31,281 nucleotides of DNA from UBA4064 sp050179135. Lineage in GTDB: Bacteria; Desulfobacterota; Desulfobacteria; Desulfobacterales; Desulfatirhabdiaceae. The stretch's first letter is position 1, and every line of letters begins with the position of its first letter. Below are positions 7,576-16,741 of this stretch, in pieces. The stretch covers positions 1 through 31,281 of the forward strand of contig JBFXFK010000050.1 in the NCBI GenBank assembly GCA_050179135.1, written 5' to 3'. The translations under genes and the position numbers were made by a program. The notes under the pieces are model-generated. The model made no database searches. It saw only the letters and a list, made by a program, of their open reading frames with translations, and was not told the DNA's origin.

Positions 7576-8904
7576 ATGCCCTGCGATATCCTGATTCATA
7601 ATGGTATCATTCTCACGCTGAATGACCGGTTTGATATTCTTTACAATGGGTTCATCGCCATTCAGGACGGACGGATTGTTCAGACAGGCGAAAAATTGCC
7701 CGGCAAGGCATCAGTGGATTCATTCCAGATGGTTGACGCCATGGGCGGCATCATTATGCCCGGATTGATCAACACCCATACCCATCTGCCCATGACACTG
7801 TTTCGGGGGTTGGCTGATGACATTCCCCTGTCAAACTGGCTGAACGATCATATCTTCCCGGCTGAGGCAGCCCATCTCAATCCCGGCTCTGTCAAAACCG
7901 GCACACTTCTGGCTTGCGCCGAAATGCTGCTGTCCGGCACCACCACCTGCTGCGATGGATATTTTTTTGAGGATGCGGTCGCCAAAGCAGTTAAGGAATC
8001 CGGCATGCGGGCCATACTCGGCCAGGGTGTCATCGATTTTCCGGCCCCTGGCGTGCCGGACCCCAAAGACAATGTAGATGCAGCCGGAAGGTTTATTCAA
8101 CAATGGGCAGACCAATCCTCCCGAATCATGCCATCCATTTTTTGTCATTCCCCCTATACCTGTTCTTCTGAAACACTTTTACAGGCCAAGGCGCTTGCCA
8201 GAAAATTTAACGTTCTGTTCCAGATTCATGCCGCAGAAACACAATCGGAATTCGATTTGTCCGTGTCAACACATGGCAAAAGCCCCATTGCCTGGCTGGA
8301 CAGTCTGGGGCTGCTTGATTCCCGGACGCTGCTGGTTCATTGCATCTGGACCGATCCCGGCGATATCGATCTGATTTCCAGAAGCGGCGCCCGGATTGCC
8401 CATGCCCCGGAAAGCGCCATGAAACTGGCATCCGGGGTGGCCCCGATACCGGCATTTTTGAATGCAGACATACCGGTGGGTCTCGGCACGGATGGATGCG
8501 CCAGCAACAACGATCTGGACATGTTCAATGAGATGGGACAAACCGCCAGGCTCCATAAAATCCATGCCATGAATCCAACTGAAATGGACAGCCGAACTGT
8601 TCTCAGAATGGCCACCATCAGCGCTGCCAATGCACTGGGGCTGTCGCATGCCATCGGCTCCATCGAACCCGGCAAACAGGCCGATATTGTCATTCTGGAT
8701 GCATTTCAGCCCCATCTTCTGCCGCTGTATCATCCGGAGTCTCAACTGGTTCACTGCGCCCGGGGCGCCGATGTCCGGGATGTGATGATCGATGGTCAGT
8801 GGATTGTCAAAAATCGCAGGCTTTTGACATTTGATCCGGAATCGGTCATGCAGTCGGTCAAAAGCCTTTCGCTCACCATTCAGCAGAAGGAACAAACGCC
8901 ATGA
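7576..8904 (+). CDS. mtaD: 5'-methylthioadenosine / S-adenosylhomocysteine deaminase
   Basis: The 442-residue protein belongs to the amidohydrolase superfamily, in the branch of cytosine/adenosine deaminase-like enzymes. Metal ligands are visible: H68-T-H70 (NTHTHLPM), H218 with E221 (IHAAET), H255 in VHC, and D306 in GTDG. The segments GLINTHTHLPM, SPYTCS and MKLASGVAPI resemble MTA/SAH deaminases, which convert methylthioadenosine and S-adenosylhomocysteine to the inosyl compounds. AAAGG sits six bases before the ATG. Its stop overlaps the start of ade by four bases (ATGA), so the two are translationally coupled. MTA is a by-product of spermidine synthesis and SAH of methyl transfer, which fits the polyamine and methyltransferase genes in the window. 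Related deaminases (guanine, adenosine, chlorohydrolases) cannot be fully excluded. Confidence 0.85.
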   Translation: MPCDILIHNGIILTLNDRFDILYNGFIAIQDGRIVQTGEKLPGKASVDSFQMVDAMGGIIMPGLINTHTHLPMTLFRGLADDIPLSNWLNDHIFPAEAAHLNPGSVKTGTLLACAEMLLSGTTTCCDGYFFEDAVAKAVKESGMRAILGQGVIDFPAPGVPDPKDNVDAAGRFIQQWADQSSRIMPSIFCHSPYTCSSETLLQAKALARKFNVLFQIHAAETQSEFDLSVSTHGKSPIAWLDSLGLLDSRTLLVHCIWTDPGDIDLISRSGARIAHAPESAMKLASGVAPIPAFLNADIPVGLGTDGCASNNDLDMFNEMGQTARLHKIHAMNPTEMDSRTVLRMATISAANALGLSHAIGSIEPGKQADIVILDAFQPHLLPLYHPESQLVHCARGADVRDVMIDGQWIVKNRRLLTFDPESVMQSVKSLSLTIQQKEQTP

Positions 8905-10619
8905 ATTTGAAAAATGTCATCGCCTGCGCCAGGGGCGATATGCCATCCGATATTCTGTTTACCAACACCCGTATCGTCAATGTGTTTTCCGGCGAAATTG
9001 TTCCCGGCAGCATTGCCGTTTATAACGGCGCCATTGTCGGTATCGGCGAGTATCCGGCCAAGGCTGTCCTGAATATGAATGGCATGTTTGCGGCTCCGGG
9101 TTTCATCGATGCGCATGTGCATATTGAAAGCGCGTTGACCGGTATTTCCCAATTTGCACGGGCCGTGATTCCGCATGGCACAACAACAGTTGTGGCTGAT
9201 CCACATGAAATCGCCAATGTTCTGGGAATCCCCGGCATTCAATATATGCTGGACAGCAGCGAGAATCAGCCCATGAATATTTACTTCACCATGTCTTCCT
9301 GTGTGCCGGCGACAGTCATGGAGACGTCGGGCGCCTCCCTGGGACCGGATGACATCCGATCGATGCTGAATCATGACCGGATCGTGGGTCTGGCCGAAAT
9401 GATGAACTATCCGGGTGTCATTTTCCGGGATGGGACGGTTCTCTCAAAAATTGAAGCGGCGCACCAGCTTCATAAACGGGTGGATGGACATGCCCCGGGA
9501 CTGACCGGACCGGATCTGAATGCCTATCTGTCCGCAGGCATTACCAGCGATCACGAATGCACCACTCTGGCCGAGGCGACGGAAAAACTCAGATCCGGCA
9601 TGCACATCATGATTCGTGAAGGATCCGGCGCCAAAAATCTGGATACGCTTCTGCCATTGGTCAGTCCATTGACCGCGCATCGCCTGATGTGGTGTACAGA
9701 TGATCGCAATCCTCACCACCTGATTGGGGAAGGCCATATCGATTCCATGATCAGACGCGCCATTCAGTCCGGACTCGACCCGATCATCGCCATCCAGATG
9801 GCGACGCTTCATCCGGCCGGCTATTTTGGATTGCATCATCTCGGCGCCATAGCTCCGGGCCGTCAGGCCGATCTGGTATTTTTTTCCGATCTTGAACACC
9901 TGTTTGCAGAAGTGGTTTACTGCAGGGGCGTGGCCGTGGCCCAAAACGGCAAAATGGATGCCGCAATTACGCCGCCGATGGAATTGACCGTACCTTCTTC
10001 CATGAATGTTCGCATGGATTCCCTTGATTTTTCGATCCCGGCAGAAGGGGAAACCATCCGGATTATTGAAATTGTGCCGGATCAGATCATGACAGGCAGC
10101 AGAATGGAACGGGCCAGGATCGATCAGGGAAACGTCGTGTCGGATATATCCCGGGATATTCTCAAATTGGCTGTTGTTGAACGGCATCATCAGACCGGGA
10201 ATATCGGAAAAGGATTTGTCAGGGGATTTCATCTCAAACAGGGGGCTATCGCAACCAGTATCGCCCATGATTCCCACAATATCATCGTTGTGGGTGTCAG
10301 CGATGCGGACATGAGGATTGCCGTGGACTCGGTCATTCAGATGGGCGGGGGGATTGCTGTGGTAAAAGATGGGTCCTCTGTGGAAAAATTGCCCCTGCCC
10401 ATAGGCGGACTGATGTCAACAGAACCCCTTGAACAGGTTGAAACGTGTCTGAATCGCCTGATCGCCGCATCCAGAACCCTGGGTTGCCTGCTCGGCGATC
10501 CCTTTATGACCCTCTCGTTTCTGGCGCTTCCGGTCATTCCCGAGCTCAAGCTGACGGATAAAGGCTTGGTAAATGTGCTGGAATTCAAACCCGTTTCCCT
10601 GTTTCCATCCGCATTGTGA
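8901..10619 (+). CDS. ade: Adenine deaminase
   Basis: The 572-residue product matches the Ade family, which is longer than most amidohydrolases because of a C-terminal domain. It should convert adenine to hypoxanthine and ammonia. Visible signatures are the metal motif H72-V-H74 in GFIDAHVHIES, the TTTVVADPHEIANV segment, a conserved DGHAPG, the SDHEC stretch, and the C-terminal IAHDSHNI and GGGIAVV segments. It overlaps mtaD by four bases and has no space for its own promoter. The pair forms a purine salvage unit for adenine-type by-products. The gap after it (10620-10780) shows a weak stem with a later T-run but no convincing terminator. Confidence 0.93.
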   Translation: MNLKNVIACARGDMPSDILFTNTRIVNVFSGEIVPGSIAVYNGAIVGIGEYPAKAVLNMNGMFAAPGFIDAHVHIESALTGISQFARAVIPHGTTTVVADPHEIANVLGIPGIQYMLDSSENQPMNIYFTMSSCVPATVMETSGASLGPDDIRSMLNHDRIVGLAEMMNYPGVIFRDGTVLSKIEAAHQLHKRVDGHAPGLTGPDLNAYLSAGITSDHECTTLAEATEKLRSGMHIMIREGSGAKNLDTLLPLVSPLTAHRLMWCTDDRNPHHLIGEGHIDSMIRRAIQSGLDPIIAIQMATLHPAGYFGLHHLGAIAPGRQADLVFFSDLEHLFAEVVYCRGVAVAQNGKMDAAITPPMELTVPSSMNVRMDSLDFSIPAEGETIRIIEIVPDQIMTGSRMERARIDQGNVVSDISRDILKLAVVERHHQTGNIGKGFVRGFHLKQGAIATSIAHDSHNIIVVGVSDADMRIAVDSVIQMGGGIAVVKDGSSVEKLPLPIGGLMSTEPLEQVETCLNRLIAASRTLGCLLGDPFMTLSFLALPVIPELKLTDKGLVNVLEFKPVSLFPSAL

Positions 10620-10780
10620 TGCGCATTTCAGGATTCTGAATAGCCGGGAATTTTTTTTCGGAAATACCACCTCTACCTGGATTGATGTTTATCAATTCTG
10701 TATTATGGTTATCCATTATCTGATCCAGACCCTGATGGAAAAGGTCCAAACAGAAACCGATGTCCCAAGGAGATATCCAC

Positions 10781-11134
10781 ATGAGTGAATCGCTGATTAT
10801 CCCACCCGAGTTGCAGGGTGCATTCCATCGCCTGATGAACCGCGTCATACCTGAAAACCGAAATGATCCCGAAATACAGGAATCAATCCTGGTCTATCTG
10901 AAACTGGGGGGGGAGTCTCTGGCCCGTCACTGCATAGAAATTTCCAAAAAGAAATTTCCGGATCAAACCATTATTCTGAAAAAACAGTTTCATGAAGCCG
11001 CGATCGATACGGAAGAAGGTGAAGAAGATATCACGGATGATGAAAATGTCGGAACGGATGAGGATGACGTTGAGGATGAAGATGAATTTGAATCCGGATT
11101 TGATGATGATATCGAAGACAGTGAGGAAATATGA
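10781..11134 (+). CDS. Small protein with very acidic C-terminal tail
   Basis: I do not recognise a family for this 117-residue protein. Residues 1-75 look like an ordinary soluble helical domain (LIIPPELQGAFHRLMNRV, then SLARHCIEISKKKF). From about residue 78 to the end it is almost entirely Asp and Glu (runs such as EEGEEDITDDE), without positive charges, so the tail is probably disordered. AAGGAG at 10767-10772 is eight bases from this ATG, which strongly favours it over the in-frame ATG at 10760. It is about 160 bases after ade in the same direction and convergent with the next kinase. The tail could mimic nucleic acid or bind basic protein or metal, but no function is claimed. Confidence 0.75.
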   Translation: MSESLIIPPELQGAFHRLMNRVIPENRNDPEIQESILVYLKLGGESLARHCIEISKKKFPDQTIILKKQFHEAAIDTEEGEEDITDDENVGTDEDDVEDEDEFESGFDDDIEDSEEI

Positions 11135-11185
11135 GTCGGCTGTCAGGACGTCGCAAAGAGCCGCGATATTCTGGCATTTCCGCTT

Positions 11186-14100
11186 TCAGCCATCCATCAC
11201 CTCCCGCACTTTTTCAACCAGCGTCTGCACGGAAAAAGGCTTTTGCAGAAAGTTGATCCCCTCATCCAGAACACCGTGACGGGCAATGATATCGGCCGTG
11301 TATCCGGATATGAAAAGGGTATGGATATCCGCCTTGATGGAGATTAGACAATCTACCAGTTGCTGCCCATTCATTTCCGGCATGATTACATCCGTTATCA
11401 GCAGATGGATAGGCCCGGAATGATTTTTTGCCAGCCTCAGGGCCTCGTTCGGATTGTTTGTGGCCAGCACGGTGTAGCCAAACCGTTCCAGAATCATCTT
11501 GCCGATATCCAGAATGGTGTCATCATCTTCCACCAGCAAAATCGTCTCGCTTCCATGCAGTGACTTCCCGTTGCTCGTGGTATCGGCCGGATCGGCGGCT
11601 TCCAGGCACCGTGGCAGGTGGATTCGAAACGTCGTTCCCTTTCCCGGTTCACTATCGACATCGATGAACCCGTTGTTCTGCCGGACAATGCCATAAACCG
11701 TAGCCAGCCCGAGGCCGGTCCCTTTTCCCAGTTCCTTGGTCGTAAAAAATGGCTCAAAAACCTGATCCAATGTATCCGTGTCCATGCCCATGCCTGTATC
11801 ACTGACCTCAAGCATCACATATTCTCCGGGAATGACGCCTTTACAGCCGGTCGCATCCACGGTCACATTATCCGTTTTGATGGTTACGGTTCCGACCCCG
11901 GATATGGCATCACGGGCATTGACACATAAATTGGCCAGAATCTGATCGACCTGGGACGGATCGATTTTAATCGACCATAACGTTGTTGCCTTCTTCCAGG
12001 AAATAACGATGTTCTCACCGATCAGACGATGGAGCATTTTCTGCATGCCGGCCACGGTGTCGTTGAGATTCAGAACCCGCGGTCTGATGGCCTGTTTTCG
12101 GGCAAAAGCAAGCAGTTGGCCGGTCAGGTCGGCTGATCGGTGGGCCGCCTTCAGAATTTCCGAAAGATCGGCAAACAGCGGATGGCATGGATCGATTTCC
12201 TGCAAACCCATTTCGGCATGACCGATGATGGACTGAAGCATATTGTTGAAATCATGGGCCACGCCGCCGGCCAGCCTCCCGACGGATTCCATTTTCTGGG
12301 CCTGCTGCAACTGTGTCTGGAGTTTCTCCCGCTCTTTTTCCGCCTGTCTGCGTTCGGAGATGTCTTCAATAATACCGATTCCCCCGTCAACCGTGCCGTT
12401 TGGGGACAGGGCTGCACCAAAAAGAATGCGTACCGGCGTTGTTTTCTTTGCTGTCACAGAAGAATAATCCCCCTCAAAGGATGCCATGCGGCCCTGAAGC
12501 GCTTCCTGCAACGTCTTGATGATGCGCTCATCCGGCAGTTTGAGCATATCCAATCCAATCAACGCATCGCTCGATGAACCGATAATCCGGACAAAATGAT
12601 CGTTGCATGCCGTGATCCTGCCGGTTTTGTCAAAATGCAAAATCCCCAGGGGCGCATACTCAAATATCAGTCTGAATTTTTCCTCACTCTCTTTCAATGC
12701 CGTATCGACCCGCTTCTGGTCAGTGGTATCCACTCCCAATGCAATGCGTCCCACAACATTTCCAGCTTTATCCACCAGATTGTTCGAATGCCAGGAAATG
12801 GTTCGATGCTCACCATTCCGGCGGCAAATCACGGCCTCAAAATGTTCAACCCGTTCATTTTTCCGGATAATATCAATAACTTTTAAATATATTTCGGTTC
12901 GATAGGTCGCATCCGGGTATAGCCATTCCCAGATGCGATTATGCCCCAGCACGTCATTTCTGCCATAACCCGATATGCGTTCGGCAGCGCGATTCCAGAA
13001 TGTTACATTCCCATCGGTGTCAACCGTATCGATCCAGACCGCAGCGGTGTCGAGCATTTCATTTTGAAAGCGCAACAGGGCGGTATTGGCATCTCTGGCC
13101 TGTTTGAGCGCTGTAATGTCGTTTCCAACACATAGTATTTCCAGCAGGTTGCCTCTTTCATCAAACACCGGATTATTGGTCCAGGCAATCCAGACCCGCT
13201 CACCGTTCCGGCGCATATTCTCGTTTTCATGGCTGGCGTAAGCATCCGGATCTTCGGCGATTGCATTCATAATGGCAACCATGTCCTGTCCGCTGCTGTC
13301 GTTATGGGGAACAATTGTGCCGACAACCGGCTGCCCCAGAATTTCATCTTCCCGGAATCCAAAAAACCGCTGGGCAAATTCATTCATGAAGGTGACACGA
13401 CAGGCGGCATCCATTCTCAGAATGATACTGTTGGCATTCTGTACCAGTTCACGATAATTTCGCTCGCTTTCGCAAAGACCCGCGATCTTCTCTTTCAGTC
13501 GGCGTTTCAAAAAAAACGTAATGGCTGAAAGGCTGAAAAGCAGCGCCGCGACAAACAGACCCGAAAGCTGGAGCATTCGCAAGGTTTCCGGTTTCATCCC
13601 GATGTGGCCCTCCAGTGCAATCCAGCGATTGCGGACGGCCCCGATTTCGGTTTCCGGTATCCCGTTCAGCGCCTTCTGAACAGAGCTGAAGAGCAGAGGA
13701 TATTTTCGGCTGACCCCGATACTCCAGGCAAACGCATAGTCTGTTTTTCCGGCCACACGAAGATTGGGAATACCTTCCCGGGTAATATGATGGGCAGCGA
13801 CAGCCAGGTTTTCCACAAAGGCATCAAGCTGACCAAAAGCGACCCGGCGCAGGCCTTCGGCAACGTTTTCAACCGGTACAATTTCAAACCGGTCCAGACT
13901 GCGGTCCCGCAGATACGGTTCAGTGGCATATCCGGAAACGACCCCGACATGCTGCCCCTTCAGGTCATCCAACTCCAGATTCCCGGAAACAGACCGGTTT
14001 GTGATAATCACCACGGGAACCGTCGCATAAGGGGTGGTGAAGAACGCATATGTTTCCCGCTCCGCAGTTCGCACAATTGTTGGCGCAACTGCGCAGTCTC

Positions 14101-14419
14101 CGCTTTCCAGGGCAGCCAGGTGGGCGTTCCAGTCATTGGAGGGATGTTTCAGAAACGTGATGCCCAGCCGCTTTTCAACCATCGTGACAATGTCTGATCC
14201 CATTCCAACAAATTCACCAGATGGAGAAATGAACTCGATCGGCGGAAATTCGGTATTGAACAGAAGTGTCAGCCTGTCGGGGTTATTCGCCAGCCAGTCT
14301 CTCTCCGCGACGGTCAATTCCAAAACAGGCTGAGCTTCGGCAACCGTGATCCGGGAGAGGTCCCAGATCACAAGCAACAGCAACACAGGTACAGCTATCC
14401 GATAATTCATCTTTTTCAT
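11186..14419 (-). CDS. Hybrid histidine kinase with periplasmic solute-binding sensor
   Basis: The 1077-residue protein starts with a signal-peptide-like segment (about 5-28), then a family-3 solute-binding domain (about 40-270) that should sit in the periplasm and bind an amino-acid-like ligand. A transmembrane helix (about 284-304) leads to three PAS domains (about 318-438, 450-570, 576-692), a HisKA domain with H722 in GGVAHDFNN, an ATPase domain (about 820-940; DTGMG, then GTGLGLATVYG) and a C-terminal receiver with D1010 and K1060. This layout implies that ligand binding outside controls autophosphorylation inside, with phosphate passed to the attached receiver. The output partner is unknown. 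It is divergent from the aldo/keto reductase. Sequence cannot tell which ligand is bound. Confidence 0.92.
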   Translation of the reverse strand: MKKMNYRIAVPVLLLLVIWDLSRITVAEAQPVLELTVAERDWLANNPDRLTLLFNTEFPPIEFISPSGEFVGMGSDIVTMVEKRLGITFLKHPSNDWNAHLAALESGDCAVAPTIVRTAERETYAFFTTPYATVPVVIITNRSVSGNLELDDLKGQHVGVVSGYATEPYLRDRSLDRFEIVPVENVAEGLRRVAFGQLDAFVENLAVAAHHITREGIPNLRVAGKTDYAFAWSIGVSRKYPLLFSSVQKALNGIPETEIGAVRNRWIALEGHIGMKPETLRMLQLSGLFVAALLFSLSAITFFLKRRLKEKIAGLCESERNYRELVQNANSIILRMDAACRVTFMNEFAQRFFGFREDEILGQPVVGTIVPHNDSSGQDMVAIMNAIAEDPDAYASHENENMRRNGERVWIAWTNNPVFDERGNLLEILCVGNDITALKQARDANTALLRFQNEMLDTAAVWIDTVDTDGNVTFWNRAAERISGYGRNDVLGHNRIWEWLYPDATYRTEIYLKVIDIIRKNERVEHFEAVICRRNGEHRTISWHSNNLVDKAGNVVGRIALGVDTTDQKRVDTALKESEEKFRLIFEYAPLGILHFDKTGRITACNDHFVRIIGSSSDALIGLDMLKLPDERIIKTLQEALQGRMASFEGDYSSVTAKKTTPVRILFGAALSPNGTVDGGIGIIEDISERRQAEKEREKLQTQLQQAQKMESVGRLAGGVAHDFNNMLQSIIGHAEMGLQEIDPCHPLFADLSEILKAAHRSADLTGQLLAFARKQAIRPRVLNLNDTVAGMQKMLHRLIGENIVISWKKATTLWSIKIDPSQVDQILANLCVNARDAISGVGTVTIKTDNVTVDATGCKGVIPGEYVMLEVSDTGMGMDTDTLDQVFEPFFTTKELGKGTGLGLATVYGIVRQNNGFIDVDSEPGKGTTFRIHLPRCLEAADPADTTSNGKSLHGSETILLVEDDDTILDIGKMILERFGYTVLATNNPNEALRLAKNHSGPIHLLITDVIMPEMNGQQLVDCLISIKADIHTLFISGYTADIIARHGVLDEGINFLQKPFSVQTLVEKVREVMDG

Positions 14420-14492
14420 ATGATCTGTTTCACCATGTGCGGTTTTGAAGCGGAATTCAGGGCAACCTCAATATGAAATATCCAGCTTTCCA

Positions 14493-14521
14493 TTGCCAGA
14501 AAAACGTCTTATGCTTATTGT
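14493..14521 (+). promoter_or_regulatory. Candidate promoter of the aldo/keto reductase gene
   Basis: TTGCCA (14493-14498) and TATTGT (14516-14521) are 17 bases apart in the 147-base interval between two divergent genes, about 58 bases before the reductase start. The match is five of six and four of six to sigma-70 boxes. It was read by eye and is only moderately specific. Confidence 0.4.
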
Positions 14522-14578
14522 AAAACAAGATATCAGGGTAAAGATACCAACCAATCATTTCAAATCATGGAGCCGCCT

Positions 14579-16087
14579 ATGATCCCGGGATATGCAACAC
14601 CAGAAGCGACAGCCAATCGGGCCGGACAGTTTGATTTCTCTTATCGACCATTTGGAAACACCGGGCTGATGGTCAGCCCGGCGGGTTTTGGATGCTACCG
14701 AATCACAACCGGAGTCCCGTCTCACACCCTGGCCCTGAAACAGGCCCTGCTAAGTGGAATCAACCTCATCGATACCAGCACCAATTATGGGGATGGTGAG
14801 TCCGAAAAACTGGTGGGCCAGGTTCTGGACACCCTGTTTCACGATCACCGCCTGAAGCGGGAAGAGATCGTGGTGGTCTCCAAAGTGGGCTATCTCCAGG
14901 GACAAAACCTGGCCCTCAGCCAGGAACGCATAAACATGGGAAAACCCTTTCCCGATCTGGTGGTGCTCAGTGACGGGCTGGAGCACTGTATTCATCCCGA
15001 ATTTATCGATCAGCAGATCGGCGCCAGCCTGGATCGGCTGGGGCTTGAAACCCTGGATGTCTGCCTGCTTCACAATCCGGAATATTACCTGGACTGGGCC
15101 CACCAGCAGGGAATGGATATCCAGTCCGCCCGGGACACATATTATCAGCGCATTCAACTGGCCTTTGACCATCTGGAAAATGAGGTGAACCGGGGCCGAA
15201 TCCGGCATTACGGCATCAGTTCCAACAACTTTCCAAATCGCATCGATGATCCCGGGTTCACCAGCCTGTCCGCTGTTCTGAACCTCGCAAAGACCGGTCA
15301 TGAAAACAACCATTTTCAGGTCATCCAGTTTCCCTTCAACCTCCTGGAATCCGGCGCAGCCATTACGGTCAATCAGGATCACAACCAGACGCTTCTGGAA
15401 CTGGCGCATGGCCGTTCACTGGCAGTCATGATCAACCGGCCGCTGAACGCCATCGTTGGCGCGGAACTGATCCGGCTGTCGGATATCCATGAGCCCGAAC
15501 GCCCCAAAGACAATACGGTCATTGCCGCCATCAAGGCCGTGAAAGAATCCGAAGGCCGGTTCTGGCGAAAACTTCTGCCCAAACTGTCCCTTGCCTCCGG
15601 GTTACAGGTCCGCATCAAGGAGCAGCTCTGTGTAGGGGAAACCCTGACCCATCACTGGCGCAATTTTTCTTCCTATCAGCGCTGGCGTCAGATCCGGGAT
15701 GGCAATTTCTGGCCCCGGATTCATGGCGTCATGAATTATTTAACTCCCCATGCCGAAACCGATCCGGCCCTTGCCACATGGAAAGCGCATCACCTCGAAC
15801 GGCTGGAAAGCGCTTTCCGCAGCATTGGCGGCGTCTATGCAGAATCCGCCAGGCTGTATCTGACCAAACTCCGGCGGGCAATGGCTGAAGCCGATCCGGA
15901 CTGGTCCGGAGAAGGCAGCATGAGTCAAATAGCCATCCGGGCACTGATCTCCACGGCGGGCGTTTCTTCTGTACTGGTGGGCATGAGACAACCGGATTAT
16001 GTGACAGATGTTCTGGAAGCACTGACCCGGGAATACCATGTCGCACCACGTCGGGAGTCCTGGGATCGTCTTCATCCCGTGTCCTGA
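14579..16087 (+). CDS. Long aldo/keto reductase
   Basis: The 502-residue protein has an N-terminal aldo/keto reductase barrel. The catalytic tetrad is visible as D65 and Y70 (IDTSTNYGDGESE), K102 (VVSKVGY) and H165 (LLHNPEYY). These enzymes normally reduce carbonyls with NADPH. The usual length is about 300-340 residues; here a long insert of roughly 150 residues (about 280-430) separates the early barrel strands from a C-terminal part that again looks like the family's cofactor-binding end (SQIAIRALISTAGVSSVLVGMRQPDYV). GGAG at 14569-14572 is six bases before this ATG and favours it over the in-frame ATG at 14567. It stands alone, divergent from a hybrid kinase. The substrate is not predictable. 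Confidence 0.85.
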   Translation: MIPGYATPEATANRAGQFDFSYRPFGNTGLMVSPAGFGCYRITTGVPSHTLALKQALLSGINLIDTSTNYGDGESEKLVGQVLDTLFHDHRLKREEIVVVSKVGYLQGQNLALSQERINMGKPFPDLVVLSDGLEHCIHPEFIDQQIGASLDRLGLETLDVCLLHNPEYYLDWAHQQGMDIQSARDTYYQRIQLAFDHLENEVNRGRIRHYGISSNNFPNRIDDPGFTSLSAVLNLAKTGHENNHFQVIQFPFNLLESGAAITVNQDHNQTLLELAHGRSLAVMINRPLNAIVGAELIRLSDIHEPERPKDNTVIAAIKAVKESEGRFWRKLLPKLSLASGLQVRIKEQLCVGETLTHHWRNFSSYQRWRQIRDGNFWPRIHGVMNYLTPHAETDPALATWKAHHLERLESAFRSIGGVYAESARLYLTKLRRAMAEADPDWSGEGSMSQIAIRALISTAGVSSVLVGMRQPDYVTDVLEALTREYHVAPRRESWDRLHPVS

Positions 16088-16131
16088 GACGCTTTCGGCG
16101 CACCATTTTTAAATGATTTTTTTTTTAAAGT

Positions 16132-16613
16132 CTATATTCCCATTTTTTTCGCCTGTTCCATTGTGGCAATGGCGACCATCTGACCGGACTCATTCATCAG
16201 GGCTGTGGCGGTGATCCAGACATCCAGAACACGCCCATCTTTGGTGGTCCGTCGGGTGCAATACGGCTCCGGAATTTCAGCCCGGCCAATCCGATGCAAA
16301 TTGACCAGCGGATCATCCCGCAGCCCCTCCGGAATCCGGTCATGGATGCTCATCGAAAGGGCTTCGGCCTCACACCAACCATATCCGCTCTGCCGCGGGA
16401 TTCCAATTCCGGATGCGGCCATTTGGTTGTCTGCACCGCCACCTCTTTGGGAACCAGCGCGTTCAGAACGGACTGCATGTCTGCCACCAGGTGGCCGTAG
16501 CCGATCAGGTTGGTGACAATATGTCCCACGGGCCTGCCAATGTCGCTCAGGATCAGGTTGATGATGTCACTGGCTGCCGGAGTAAATTTATGGAAAATGC
16601 CCTTACGGGCACA
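16132..16613 (-). pseudogene. Remnant of a CheB/CheR-PAS fusion protein
   Basis: Two pieces of one known protein type lie in different minus-strand frames. The upstream piece (about 16613 down to 16445) reads FTPAASDIINLILSDIGRP, followed by the residues up to VALVPKEVAVQTT-like sequence, which is characteristic of the PAS region in CheB/CheR-type fusions. The downstream piece (about 16392 to 16132) reads YGWCEAEALSMSIHDRIPEG, followed by the second PAS region ending in TATALMNESGQM. In intact proteins of this kind more than 100 residues separate the two segments; here they are nearly adjacent and out of frame. The methylesterase and methyltransferase domains are absent, and a stop lies at 16614-16616. 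I therefore call it a decayed, internally deleted fragment. About 130 bases upstream (16614-16741) hold nothing recognisable. Confidence 0.75.
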
Positions 16614-16741
16614 CTACCAACCCGCGTTTGTCGACTCATGATCAGGGCCATCCAGTCGATCAATCAGAGATTTCCATATCCAAAGCTGAATTGTACCATC
16701 TCTTGATGTCAAACGATTTTATGCTTTTTACCGGCTGCCGT

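Noticed and set aside
10620..10660. A terminator after ade
   Set aside because: A weak five-pair stem (TTCAG/CTGAA) is followed by a T-run only after a dozen bases, so it does not meet intrinsic terminator form.
16593..16613. GCCCTTACGGGC-like hairpin resembling the REP family
   Set aside because: The loop and arms differ from the GCCCCGTAGGGGC family and the flanking GACCTGTTTGTAG tail is absent; treated as chance similarity within the CheR-PAS remnant.
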